A DNA stretch of 64,000 nucleotides from contig BSBM01000299.1 in assembly GCA_027924585.1 (NCBI GenBank), forward strand, positions 30,666,501 through 30,730,500, given 5' to 3'. The position numbers were made by a program, and so were the translations under genes. Source of the stretch: Larix kaempferi (taxonomy: Eukaryota > Streptophyta > Pinopsida > Pinales > Pinaceae). The first letter of the stretch is position 1; each line of letters starts with the position of its first letter. Below the pieces are notes generated by a model, which worked only from the letters and a program-made list of their open reading frames with translations, did no database searches and was not told where the DNA came from. Shown piece after piece: positions 10,371 through 19,711 of the stretch.

Positions 10371-11016
10371 TGTTGATGTATATGTAACTTCGGAATGTAT
10401 TTCACATATATGTATATTGTATTCCTATAGAGATGTTATTATTCCTCTATACGGAAGTGTCGTCGTTTATATTGTAAGTGTCGTAACTTATACTTGATGG
10501 GTTATTAGACCACTTTGTTGGGGTCGGCCCTGTATAAGTCATGTGGGTCAAAGAGTTATTAGACCACCCTATTGGGGGTCAACCATGTGGGTCAAAGGGT
10601 TATTAGACCACCCTAGTGGGGGTCGGCCCAGTCAGCATTATGTTAAGTGGTTAAGTTGAGGCCGACCTGGTTGAGTAAAGGTCAAGTCAAGTTAGTGTAT
10701 AAATAGAGAGTGTGTCTCTCTCATTTTACACATTCTATTCTCTCACTCACACTTGGGAGAGTGGCGCACTTGTGGAGGAGGAGGCTCTGCTGCTAGGAGA
10801 AGACTATCTCTTGTATTCTAGTTGTATCATTGCTCTATCTATCTCTGAGGAAGTTATTGGGGTTTTTCACCTTTATGGTTTTCCCCAAGTAAACTCTGTG
10901 TCTCTTGTGTGCTTGCATTATTGTGTCCATGATCGATATGCTATAGATTTGCTATACATGTTGTTCTCTCAGTTAAGATCCTAGATCAAATTGAAGTAAA
11001 TTCTGAAAATTTAACA
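10371..11016 (+). repeat. copia-2 5' LTR
   Basis: TGTTGATGTATATG..TTTAACA. A TATA box (TATAAATAGAG near 10700) precedes a CT-rich leader (TCTCTCTCATTTTACACATT), a plausible start of transcription. U3 contains three imperfect copies of GGGTTATTAGACCACC..GGGGTC..CC (about 10498-10625). A 90-codon reading frame at 10712-10984 is an accident of the LTR and recurs in the 3' copy. Confidence 0.95.
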
Positions 11017-11031
11017 TGGTATTAGAGCTAG
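11017..11031 (+). other. copia-2 primer binding site (tRNA-iMet)
   Basis: TGGTATTAGAGCTAG abuts the 5' LTR and matches TGGTATCAGAGCCAG with two C-to-T changes, both transitions. Confidence 0.88.
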
Positions 11032-11396
11032 CCTGAAAGAAGGCATGATATGGCATGTATGACACTTGTTGCACTTACGATGCTAGGGCTTGATATATAA
11101 AAAACCAGTCATCGTAGAACTTTCGCTATAAATCCGTTTTGGCGAATTTTTTGGGTCTAAAACTTTTACAGGTCGAATATCAAATCCCCATGTACCTTGT
11201 GTCCAAAGGAAAACCTCTAATTAATTGTACTTTGTGATTTATGATCTGTACAATATAGGGTTTCTGCCTCTTCCATATCTGAGTCAAAATCAGGTGACCT
11301 TGGGAAAAAAGGTCATAACTTGGGCTAGGAAGCTCCAAATGAAATTTCGTAAAAAGTGCCAGGCAGTACACAGACTGTACTATCTCAAGAAAATTG

Positions 11397-11752
11397 TTCA
11401 GAGGCCGAAGTTGAACCAATGACACGTGGCATGCCATACAAGTTCGCTCTCTTGTATTATCCCATAAACAGGTCACGTTGCGACACTTGGCATAACTCTC
11501 TCTCAGAGAATCCAATTGAGGTCAGACCTGTCGAGATGGAAAGATAACAAGTCGGGATATATCAGAAAAAAAATTTCAGAGGCCGAAGTTGAACCAGTGA
11601 CACGTGGCACACCGTACAAGTTCTCTCTCCTATATTATCCCATAAACAGGTCACGTTGCGACACTTGGCATAACTCTCTCTCAGAGAATCCAATTGAGGT
11701 CAGACCTATCAGGATGGAAAGATAATAGGTCGGGATATCTCAAGAAAATATT
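11397..11752 (+). repeat. 178-bp tandem duplication in the copia-2 leader
   Basis: Two near-identical units carry CAGAGGCCGAAGTTGAACCA, CAGGTCACGTTGCGACACTT and GAGGTCAGACCT, with matching points at 11471 and 11649 (period 178). The first unit begins near 11397, the second near 11575. Copia-3 has the same duplication at 34.09-34.46 kb with period 177. Confidence 0.85.
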
Positions 11753-12375
11753 TCAGACCCTGTGGATTGAAAAGTTCAGAGTTACACCAGAAACAATCAG
11801 GTACATATTTCTATCAAATCAGAATTATTTTTGAGCACCTTCATTCATGGCTTCCGGAATTTAGGGCTTCGGAGAAAGTTGGAATTTTTGTAATCGGAGA
11901 CTACGGCTGAATGCTACTCATCAAAATCAAATTTTAGAGACCAATATCAGAAATTTTTGGTTGGGAAGAAGGCCAAGCTTGATCAGACCCTAGTTCAGGA
12001 CTTTGATCAGAAAAGTGGAAAATTAGGGCTTCTGCAAAAATGGGAATTTTTGAAATCTGTGACCACGGCTGGAAGCTCCTTATAAAAATAGAAGCTTAGA
12101 GCTTTGGATCAAACCTTTTGATTGGGCAGAAGAGTGGGCTTCATCAAACCCTAGTTCGGGGTCACGTCCAGTGAATCCGAAAGTTTTAAAGGCAAAATTG
12201 AGGAGTGAAACTTTGCAGTTTTCAAATTCTAAATATACCAGCTTGATCAACTCATCAAGGCGCATATTTCTATCCTTTCGGAAGTTTGAAATTCAAAGTT
12301 TGAATTTTTGGGGTTTCTCTGACAAACCCTAATCCAGCTCCAGGTCCATTTCTTGCAAATCAAGTGGATTGGGTT

Positions 12376-12488
12376 AATCCTAGAAGAAGATGGATTGGTC
12401 ACCTACATAAGTGAAGAAGTTCCTGTCTTAGAGGGAGATGAGGCGAAGGCCTTCCATAAGAAGATTACAAGCAATCTTGACAGGTATG
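12376..12488 (+). pseudogene. copia-2 gag remnant
   Basis: A short open stretch reads ILEEDGLVTYISEEV then LEGDEAKAFHKKITSNLDRY. I recognise this as wording of the N-terminal Gag region of plant copia elements. It stops at a GTATGACTC junction and is followed by non-coding text. Copia-3 keeps a shorter version (VEAKALHKKTTKSLDRYD, minus strand near 33.6 kb) ending at the same point. About 37 codons remain of a Gag of some 200-300. Confidence 0.65.
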
Positions 12489-13543
12489 ACTCATCGAGGT
12501 ATGTTTCGAGATTTGTTCATGATTAAGTTTATGGTATGTTTTTCTTCATGTTATTACGGTTAGTACAATCTTGATTTTAGATTTGTCGTATCACCTTAAC
12601 AAAATTAGGAATGCATGATAGAAGATATTCATTGATTAGGGTGTTGACACTTATGATTGTACTAATGCATTATGGTGTTGTATGAGGTTTATGTTTTCTG
12701 CTAACATGAAAGGTACACCAAGAAAGACAAATCATGTTTTAGTTCAAGAACATGTGATCATGATGACATGAGGACAAAGATTCATCCATTGTCATGGATC
12801 ACTTAGAAGATCTACTTACGAGGTATGTATAACTTGGTTCTACAATGGATAACTTATGAGACATGCAGGTTACTAGCACAAGTCACTGAAGAGAACCAGA
12901 AGACATTATGCATGTATGTTAGACATAACTAGCTAGCATGCTAATCCAGGTATGTTTTTCCTATATCAAGCTAGAATCCTACCTTGTGTTAGGATCTTAT
13001 ACTGTTGTGTTGTTGATAATGATTATTCATGAAGTCATAGGTTTGAATAGTCATGGTTGTATGCATATTATGTTTCTTACCATAATTAATGATATGACTA
13101 ACCAGAAGAATCATGAAGGTATAGGTTTGAGTAATCATGGGTTTTATGCATATTATATCTCTTATCTTGATTGATGATTTAACTAACCAAAAGAGTCCTA
13201 TGATCAAATAAGAATATGTATAAGTAAAAGAAAGACTTCCCTGAAACCTTGAATACTAATGTTTATTATATGTGTTTGAAATGATCCTGACTATACATGC
13301 TTGAGATTATTGTGTTTTGATAATAGTAAGATTATACTAATGAATGTTTGATTATGTATGAGACCTCGAGGATAACACAATGATGATACTAATAAGCATG
13401 CATAGTGATTAAGGATGGATGTGAGTTCAAGGACAGGTAATCCAGGAAGCAAAGATCAAGAGGGAGCACACTCCAGTTGTTCCTGCAAGAAAGCAAAGGA
13501 GCACACTTCAGTAGTTTCTGCAAGGATGCAGATATTCAGAGGG

Positions 13544-13610
13544 AGTTGACCACTTCTCACAATCCACATAAGAATGGAGTTGCAGAAAAGAAGCAAAGAC
13601 TGAGAGGGAG
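13544..13610 (+). pseudogene. copia-2 integrase scrap
   Basis: A stretch reads TTSHNPHKNGVAEKKQR, matching the conserved end of copia integrase core (PQQNGVAERKNR) that holds the catalytic Glu. Nothing else of integrase is visible around it. It shows that the non-autonomous element descends from a full-length one by internal deletion and rearrangement. Confidence 0.6.
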
Positions 13611-14177
13611 TCAACCCAACAAACAAACAAAGATAAGTATTTGAATTGTCATTACTTGCATATTTTATTGTTTAAATAATACTGTTCAATAATGTATATA
13701 CTGACGTTCCTAGAATTAGGTTGTGTATTATGCATATTAGAATAGTTGCATTGATGAACAGTATACTACTAATATACATGGGTAAGTGGCCTATAGTACT
13801 GTACAACATTCCATTGCTACTTATCTAGAATGAAACCTCTTTGCTGACATGTTGGGAGTTGTGCACACTCTTAACAATGTTCTGGTAGAGATTGGAAGGC
13901 ATCTAGAAAGTTACGGGATATGGATAATTGTTGTATTGAAGCATTGGCTAAAGATAATTGCATGACTGTATCACATATTTCTTTATGTGTAAGAATTTGT
14001 TCTGAAAACTATGAGATGTTTTCTAATCATGCAATTTAACTTGTTGTGTAGGAAAGATCGTATACCATCACCTACAAAAGAAGGACTACAACATTTGTTC
14101 AAGCAACAAAGTTATCTATTGAAAATATTGAAGATATTGAAGTTCCCGGGATCTGGGAAGAATGCCATGATCGAGGA

Positions 14178-15289
14178 GTGCCAGTCGATGATGAAGATGT
14201 TTGGGATGCAGTCCCAAGACCTGAAGGGGAGTCTGTAGTGACTTCCAAGAGGATCTACAAGATCAAGCATGCTGCAGGTGGTAGCATAGAGACTTTTGCT
14301 CCTGTAGCCAGATACACTTCCATCAGATCAGTACTTGCTCTGGCTGCAGTGATGAAGTGGAAGGTACACCAGATGGATTTCAAGACAACCTTCTTGAATG
14401 GTGTAGTTGAAGAAGAAGTGTATGTGGAGAAGCCACTTGGTTCTGAGACACATGATAGGGAGTCATATATGTGCAGAACTTGGTATGGTAGGATAGACAG
14501 CTTTCTATCCAGTTTGGGCTTTACCAAGAGTAAAGCGGATTCCAACCTTTACTACAAGGTTGAGGAAGGCAATCCAGTGATACTACTATGTGGATGATCT
14601 GTTTGTAACAGGTGAGGATAGTTGATTGCCGACATGCAGCGGAAGCTTGCTGCCGAGTTCGAGTTGAAGAACTTGGGGATGATGCACTATTTGTTTTTGG
14701 CATGGAGGTGTGACAGAGTGCAAGGGAAGTATGCAGTAGAGATCTCGAAGAGGTTCGGGATGATGGACTGCAAGGCCATGGCCACACCTATGGCATTGAA
14801 CCTGAAGCTTCTGTATGATGCTTCATCTAATCCGGTTGATGTCACTGTGTATCGTCAGATGATTGGGTCCTTGATGTACCTAACGAACACGAGACCATAT
14901 ATTTGCTTTGCGGTGAACACATTGAGCCAGTTCCTGACGGATCCGGGGAGTGTTCACCTGGTTGCTATAAATCATGTTCTAAGGTACCTGAAGGGTACAG
15001 TGGATTATGGGCTCAAGTATGAAGCGAATCAAAATTTTAACCTGCAGGGTTATGTTGATTCAGATTGGGTAGGCAGTGTTGTAGATAGGAAGAGCACTTA
15101 TGGGTGTTTCTTCAGTATGGGATCAGGTGTGATCTCTTGGTAGCACTGAGTATAGCCGAAGAAGAGTATGTTGCGATGGATAAGCAGGTTGCAGATGTAT
15201 TGACCAAACCATTGGCCAGAGTGCATTTTGAGTACTTCAGAGAGAGGCTTGGTGCACTTCAGATTGAGGTTCCTTCCAAAGGGAAGTGA
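14178..15289 (+). pseudogene. copia-2 RT-RNase H with internal deletions
   Basis: Reads VDDEDVWDAVPRPEGESVVT, then jumps from HAAGGSIE straight to TFAPVARYTSIRS, lacking the usual KARxVA segment. MDFKTTFLNGVVEEEVYVEK follows, and then CRTWYGRID without the SLYGLKQAPRA motif. YVDDLF is present at 14587-14598 but shifted from the frame before it. The 14622-15143 frame gives MIGSLMYLTNTRPYICFAVN and GYVDSDWVGSVVDRKST. A further internal deletion joins SIAEEEYVAMDKQ to VADVLTKPLARV..EVPSKGK (stop at 15287-15289). Several in-frame losses of key motifs mean no enzyme is possible. Confidence 0.92.
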
Positions 15290-15309
15290 TGAGTCTGGAA
15301 GATGCACAT

Positions 15310-15540
15310 GCACATGAGCTTTTCTCGCATGGTTGATGTGTTCTCCCATGGTCGTGATGTAATTGTTGAGCCATTCTCACATGGTGGTAGATGTGTTCTC
15401 CCATGGTTTAGATGTAAGGGCTGAAGCCATTTTTCACATGGTGGTAGATGTGTTCTCCCATGGTGAAAAAGTAAGGGCTGGAGCCTTCCCCGAATGGTGG
15501 TAGATGTGTTCTCCCATGTCGGTGGTGTAAGTGTTAGATG
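15310..15540 (+). repeat. Tandem repeats of about 57 bp after copia-2 RNase H
   Basis: Four imperfect units share GATGTGTTCTCCCATG and GTAAGGGCTG-like spacers. Most contain CACATGGTGGTAGATGTG, which can fold as CACAT/ATGTG with an 8-nt loop. They begin about 20 bases after the RNase H stop and lead into the hairpin array at 15.58 kb. Confidence 0.75.
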
Positions 15541-15579
15541 ATGTGCATCTGGGTTGTGCTTCGTGGACGATGAGATGAT

Positions 15580-16150
15580 CTCAAGAGGACGATGTTATGA
15601 TGATCAGGAGGATCATGGATGATGAGCATCAAGACGATGCTCCAGTTACTACTCTGTATATGCATCAGGATGATGCTGGATATGATCAGTTGGATCATTT
15701 ATATGTATATGTATGTACGCATCATGTTGGATGCTGGATATGATCAGTTGGATCATTTGTATGTATTTTGTATATGCATCATGTTGGATGCTTGGACCAT
15801 GTATCTGTATATGTATCAGGTGGATACATTGTATGATCAGGTAGATCATGTATGTTGATATGTATCAGATATGATCAGGTGGATCATGTATTTGTATTTG
15901 TACCAGGTGGATACACTGTATGATCAGGTGGATCATGTATGATGATATGTATCAGGTAGATACTTGGTATGCATCAGGTGGATGCATTGTATGATCAGGA
16001 TGATCATGATGACAAGCTTCAGGGTGTTGCTCCAGATGATATGTATCAGGATGGTCCAAGTGATGATGATCAGTATGATCATGGGCATCAGGATGATGCC
16101 TCGTGCGATGATGATCCGTTGGATCATGAGTATCAGGTTGATACTTGGAG
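15580..16150 (+). repeat. copia-2 hairpin array I (AGGTG/AGGAT loops)
   Basis: At least a dozen short inverted repeats with 5-nt loops lie in a row. Examples are ATGATC-AGGAG-GATCAT (15600-15616), GAGCATC-AAGAC-GATGCTC (15624-15642), ATGATC-AGTTG-GATCAT (15682-15698), ATGTATC-AGGTG-GATACAT (15811-15829), ATGATC-AGGTG-GATCAT (15871-15887 and 15920-15936), GTATC-AGGTA-GATAC (15949-15963), ATGCATC-AGGTG-GATGCAT (15969-15987), ATGATC-AGGAT-GATCAT (15991-16007), GGCATC-AGGAT-GATGCC (16084-16100), ATGATCC-GTT-GGATCAT (16111-16127) and AGTATC-AGGTT-GATACT (16129-16145). The arms vary together while the loops stay near AGGTG. No protein frame explains the array. Confidence 0.9.
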
Positions 16151-16184
16151 GTCAGAGATTATATGTGGCAGGTTGTGCAAATAG

Positions 16185-16740
16185 CATGTAATCAGTCCTG
16201 GGAGATCTTGTCGGTCGTGCTGCAGCACATAAATGTTCCTGGGGTACTCTTTCTGGTATTGCTATGTAGTATGTAATCAGTCCTCAGATATCCGATAGGT
16301 TGAGCTGTGTGCTCGTAATCAGTCCTGGGATGAGGTATTACTACGGAGACATGTAATCAGTCCTGGAGATCCGAGAGGTTGAGCTGTGTGCTCGTAATTA
16401 GTCCTGGGATGCTCTTTAGAAATCTTGTCGGTCGTGCTACGGCACATAAATGTTCCTGGGATGCTCTTTAAAGGTTTTGTCTATCCACATGTAATCAGTC
16501 CTGGAAATCTGAGAGGTTGAGCTGTGTGCTCGTAATAAGTCTTGGGATGCTCTTTAAAGATCTTGTTGGTCGTGCTGCGGCACATAAATGTTCTTGGGAT
16601 GCTCTTTAAAGGTATTGTAGAGGAGATGCATGTAATCAGTCCTAGGAGATCTTTCCAGTCGTGCTTAGGCACATAAATGTTCCTGGGATACTCTTTCCGA
16701 TATTGCATCCGCACATAAAATTAGTCCTGAGAAGCCACCT
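16185..16740 (+). repeat. copia-2 hairpin array II (GTAATCAGTCCTGG repeats)
   Basis: Imperfect repeats alternate two units: one with GTAATCAGTCCTGG..GAGAGGTTGAGCTGTGTGCTC, one with TTGTCGGTCGTGC..GCACATAAATGTTCCTGGG. Each holds a hairpin: GAGC-TGTGT-GCTC (16312-16324 and 16381-16393, again near 16517), GTGC-TGCA-GCAC (16217-16228), GTGC-TACG-GCAC (16434-16445), and later GTGC-TGCG-GCAC and GTGC-TTAG-GCAC. Arms are constant within each class while loops vary. The array ends about 230 bp before the purine tract. Confidence 0.85.
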
Positions 16741-16966
16741 CTATCAGACCATTAGCACAAATGATGAAGACCTGCAGGTGGTGGGCCTACATCTAGTATG
16801 AAAAACGGCTGGCTCTATAGAACTTCCTATGACGAGAAGATTCAGAGATTGATTGAGATAGCAGCAGCAGTGACGATGATGATGACTCGATGACGATTAT
16901 CCAGTGACGATGATCCAGAGAAGATGACTTGTGCTAGAAGACCTGTGTCGAGAAATACCTTCCTAG

Positions 16967-16977
16967 TTAAGAGGGAG
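16967..16977 (+). other. copia-2 polypurine tract
   Basis: TAAGAGGGAG just before TGTTGATG marks the 3' LTR start. The same AAG(A/G)GGGAGTG form precedes the copia-3 3' LTR. Confidence 0.85.
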
Positions 16978-17622
16978 TGTTGATGTATATGTAACTTTGG
17001 AATGTATTTCACGTATATGTATATTGTATTCCTATAGAGATGTTATTATTCTTCTATACGGAAGTGTCGTCATTTATATTGTAAGTGTCATAACTTATAC
17101 TTGATGGGTTATTAGACCACCTTGTTGGGGTCGGCCCTGTATAAGTCATGTGTGTCAAAGGTTTATTAGACCACCCTATTAGGGGTTGGCCATGTGGGTC
17201 AAAGGGTTATTAGACCACCCTAGTGGGGGTCGCCCCAGTCAGCATTATGTTAAGTGGTTAAGTTGAGGCCGACCTAGTTGATAAAGGTCAAGTCAAGTTA
17301 GTGTATAAATAGAGAGTGTGTCTCTCTCATTTTACACATTCTATTCTCTCACTCACACTTGGGAGAGTGGCGCACTTGTGGAGGAGGAGGCTCTGCTGCT
17401 AGGAGAAGACTATCTCTTGTTTTCTGGTTGTATCATTGCTCTATCTATCTCTGAGGAAGTTATTGGGGTTTTTCACCTTTATGGTTTTCCCCAAGTAAAC
17501 TCTGTGTCTCTTGTGTGCTTGCATTATTGTGTCCATGATTGATATGCTATAGATTTGCTATACATGTTGTTCTCTCAGTTAAGATCCTAGATCAAATTGA
17601 AGTAAATTCTGAAAATTTAACA
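16978..17622 (+). repeat. copia-2 3' LTR
   Basis: Same ends as the 5' LTR (TGTTGATG..TTTAACA), the same TATA box (near 17308) and CT-rich leader. About 18 differences from 10371-11016, mostly transitions. Followed directly by CTTCA, the second copy of the target duplication. Confidence 0.95.
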
Positions 17623-17627
17623 CTTCA

Positions 17628-19400
17628 AGAGTATTCTCTATTGTAGGGGAAAAAGGATTTTCTAGTTGTTCTATGGTAGCAGATGGAGGAGGATGTGTCG
17701 CGATTTTTCTAGAACACAGATTTTAATTCATTGGTCTCTACTATATTTATTGACATGTTGGATAGTTTTTCACGCCGTTTTTATACACTGGATTATATTT
17801 CCTATTGTTGGGAATTGGAGCCGGTTATTTTGGCATAGGTGGCCTAAATGTTGACTAAGCAAATTTTTGGGCCTACTGTTGATTGGAGTTAGCTACTATA
17901 GGGGACATGAGAGCAGGTTTTTGTTGGTTTGGCCTCCATTAAGAAGAGAAATTATGTCCATATCTAGGAGTTATTGCTTGAGGGTTCTTCCATTGATTTG
18001 GTAGAGTTAGGCTTGTGCATTCTATGACGATTCAGATGTAGAATATGGCGATTGCAAAGCAAGAATTCAGAAAAGGTTGTTGTCCATAAGTTGGTTAAAA
18101 TGTCAGTTAGTTGTAAGGTTGTTGATAAGGTGGTTGTCCAAATGTCTGATAGGGTTGATACCCTTGGAAATTTTGGTAGTGTGACTGTCCATAAGTTTGT
18201 TGAAAAGGTGTTGGTGGCCCTGGTCTCCTAGGGTTTATATAGAAAATAGTTTATGTTGTTCCTTTTGGCTCATAAAGACTAACCTTAAGAGGGCCCAAGT
18301 ATGGATAGTTTTCAATGGCATACTTATCAAAGCATATTTCACAACATTCAACTGTCTTGGCACTAACATGCATCAATCCTAATGGGCATTCATTTTTCTT
18401 GTCTTTTGTTATGCAAGTGCGGCGGAAAATTGCTAGATCCTTATCATATTCCCCCTTCTTCAACTTTGATTGCATGGAGTCCATTTGTAGTGCTAAGGAG
18501 TGTAGGATATCAATTTTCATATCATCCACTAAGTTCCCAATATCATATTTAGTAAGGGTGGAACTAGAGGGATTGGACGATTGAAAAGGGAGGTTTCTTC
18601 CTCTGGGATTCCTTCATGTGGATCGAGAATAATTCCTAAATATATGCTTGAGGGTTCTTCCATTGGACAGGAGGTTCAAAGTTTCAAGAATTTCTTCCCT
18701 AACCCCTATGAGGAGTATCATATTGAGAGACTCGTCATCCAAGGTGCAGGTATGAGCTCTCTTATAACTCAGTTGAAATCTCTCATCATAGTCTTCCAGT
18801 GATTCGTTCTCTCCTTGTGTCATTCTAAAAATTCCACTCCCGGTTTCCCAAGCTTTGCAGTAGTCTCTATATTTCTCTATGAAGGTATCCTTCATCTGAT
18901 CCCATGAAGTAATACTATTTGCTTCTAAGCTCATGAACCATGTCAAGGAAGAGTCTTTCAAGGTAGAGGGAAAAAGTTTGAGTTTTGGGGAATCTAAGGT
19001 GTAATCATAGGTTCTATAGACCACCTCAAATTCAAATAAGAAGGTGTCTGGATCTTCAGATATCAGGCCATGTAAATTAGGTAGGGAATCAAGGTTGATA
19101 TTTTTCATTCTTGCCTCATTATCATTGTTCCCCTGATTAGAAATTCAAATATGATGGGTTTTTCTTCTTTCGCCATTGGGGTCTCTTCCTCAACCTCCTT
19201 ACCAGTAGATGAATCAATGTTTTCTTCACATAAAGTAGAGCCAAAAAGACCAAATCCTCTTCTTCACATATGTTGGAAAGGAGGGGAGTTAACCTCGGGA
19301 TTATCTTCGGCGCTCTCTTCTTCCTCTCTCCTATGGATTGAACTTGGGTTGGACTGGATGGGTGTTCTTGGTAAAAATCATCCAAACTCGTCCCTAGCTC
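17628..19400 (-). pseudogene. gypsy-1 Gag
   Basis: The longest minus-strand frame (19108-18614) reads NLHGLISEDPDTFLFEFEVV, LFPSTLKDSSLTWFMSL, SWDQMKDTFIEKY and ESLEDYDERFQL, the Retrotrans_gag capsid pattern of plant Ty3 elements. An N-terminal piece lies at 19385-19137. Downstream, 18529-18251 contains ECCEICFDKYAIENYPYLG, a degenerate knuckle-like segment, followed by Gly/Tyr-rich non-open text to the copia-2 junction at 17628. At least three frames are used, so it is dead. A similar Gag-end phrase (GAGGGTTCTTCCATTG) occurs near 17976 and 18650, suggesting a small local duplication. Confidence 0.85.
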
Positions 19401-19693
19401 TAGGAATTCATGCTAGATAGGGTATGCTTTTCTCTTTTTCATATTTTATGTTTTTTATGAGGTTTTTGTGAATTGGTTCTATATACATTTTTAGGGTTTT
19501 TATTAAATAAATATCTAATTTGTCTACAAACTGAAAAGGAATAAAACTATATTTATAAATACAAGGAGAAACTTACTTGTAATGAATGTCTCACATGCTA
19601 TTGTTCTCCTTCTACAGTCGTAACCTATTAATATGCAAACTAAAATAAATTGGTTAATTAATATTTTCAGTTTCCCTTATGGTTTGGAACTCC

Positions 19694-19711
19694 TCCCCGG
19701 CAATGGTGCCA
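19694..19711 (-). other. gypsy-1 primer binding site (tRNA-Asp)
   Basis: On the minus strand TGGCACCATTGCCGGGGA matches the complement of the plant tRNA-Asp 3' end (TGGCGCCGTTGCCGGGGA) at 16 of 18 positions. It lies upstream of Gag and marks the inner edge of the 5' LTR, which should extend to higher coordinates from about 19714. tRNA-Asp priming is usual for Athila/Tat-type elements. Confidence 0.88.

Larger units (their letters stand above)
11032..14170 (+). other. copia-2 long leader with no intact gene
   Basis: About 3.1 kb between primer site and RT has no long reading frame. It holds a 178-bp tandem duplication (11397-11752), a run of phrases of the type GGGCTTC..AAAGTTGGAATTTTTG..GACTACGGCTG repeated near 11870 and 12020, small gag and integrase leftovers, and several AGGTATG(T/A) motifs. 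The reverse complement of much of it (including GGTCACGTTGCGACACTTGG and GCCATGAATGAAGGTGC-like text) occurs in copia-3 at about 32.7-34.8 kb, so the leader is a shared inherited part of both elements rather than random insertion. Confidence 0.8.
10371..17622 (+). mobile_element. copia-2: non-autonomous Ty1/copia derivative with long leader and 3' hairpin arrays
   Basis: Two LTRs of 646 and 645 bp, a tRNA-iMet primer site, a purine tract and a perfect 5-bp duplication CTTCA (10366-10370 and 17623-17627) bound a 7252-bp element. By hand the LTRs differ at about 18 positions (near 2.7%). Coding content is only a damaged RT-RNase H (14178-15289) with tiny Gag and integrase scraps upstream; no protease or complete Gag/integrase exists. 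About 3.1 kb of mostly non-coding leader precedes RT and about 1.6 kb of structured repeats follows it. It inserted in gypsy-1 between protease and Gag. It must have moved using proteins made by another element. Confidence 0.95.
873..19711 (-). mobile_element. gypsy-1: decayed Ty3/gypsy LTR retrotransposon split by two copia insertions
   Basis: Reading the minus strand from 19.7 kb down gives primer site, gag, zinc-finger-like segment, protease, reverse transcriptase, RNase H, integrase and a candidate polypurine tract, the order expected of Ty3/gypsy. The coding region is interrupted at 17622-10371 (copia-2) and 9715-4105 (copia-1). Removing copia-1 rejoins the minus-strand reading frame between protease and RT. 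The RT motif is of the MDDF type and the primer site matches tRNA-Asp, both typical of the Athila/Tat side of plant Ty3 elements rather than chromoviruses. Stops and frameshifts are frequent in every domain, so the copy is dead. LTRs were not delimited. Confidence 0.85.

Noticed and set aside
10712-10984. 90-codon ORF (and its partner at 17318-17542)
   Set aside because: Both lie wholly inside the copia-2 LTRs and duplicate each other; LTR leader, not a gene.
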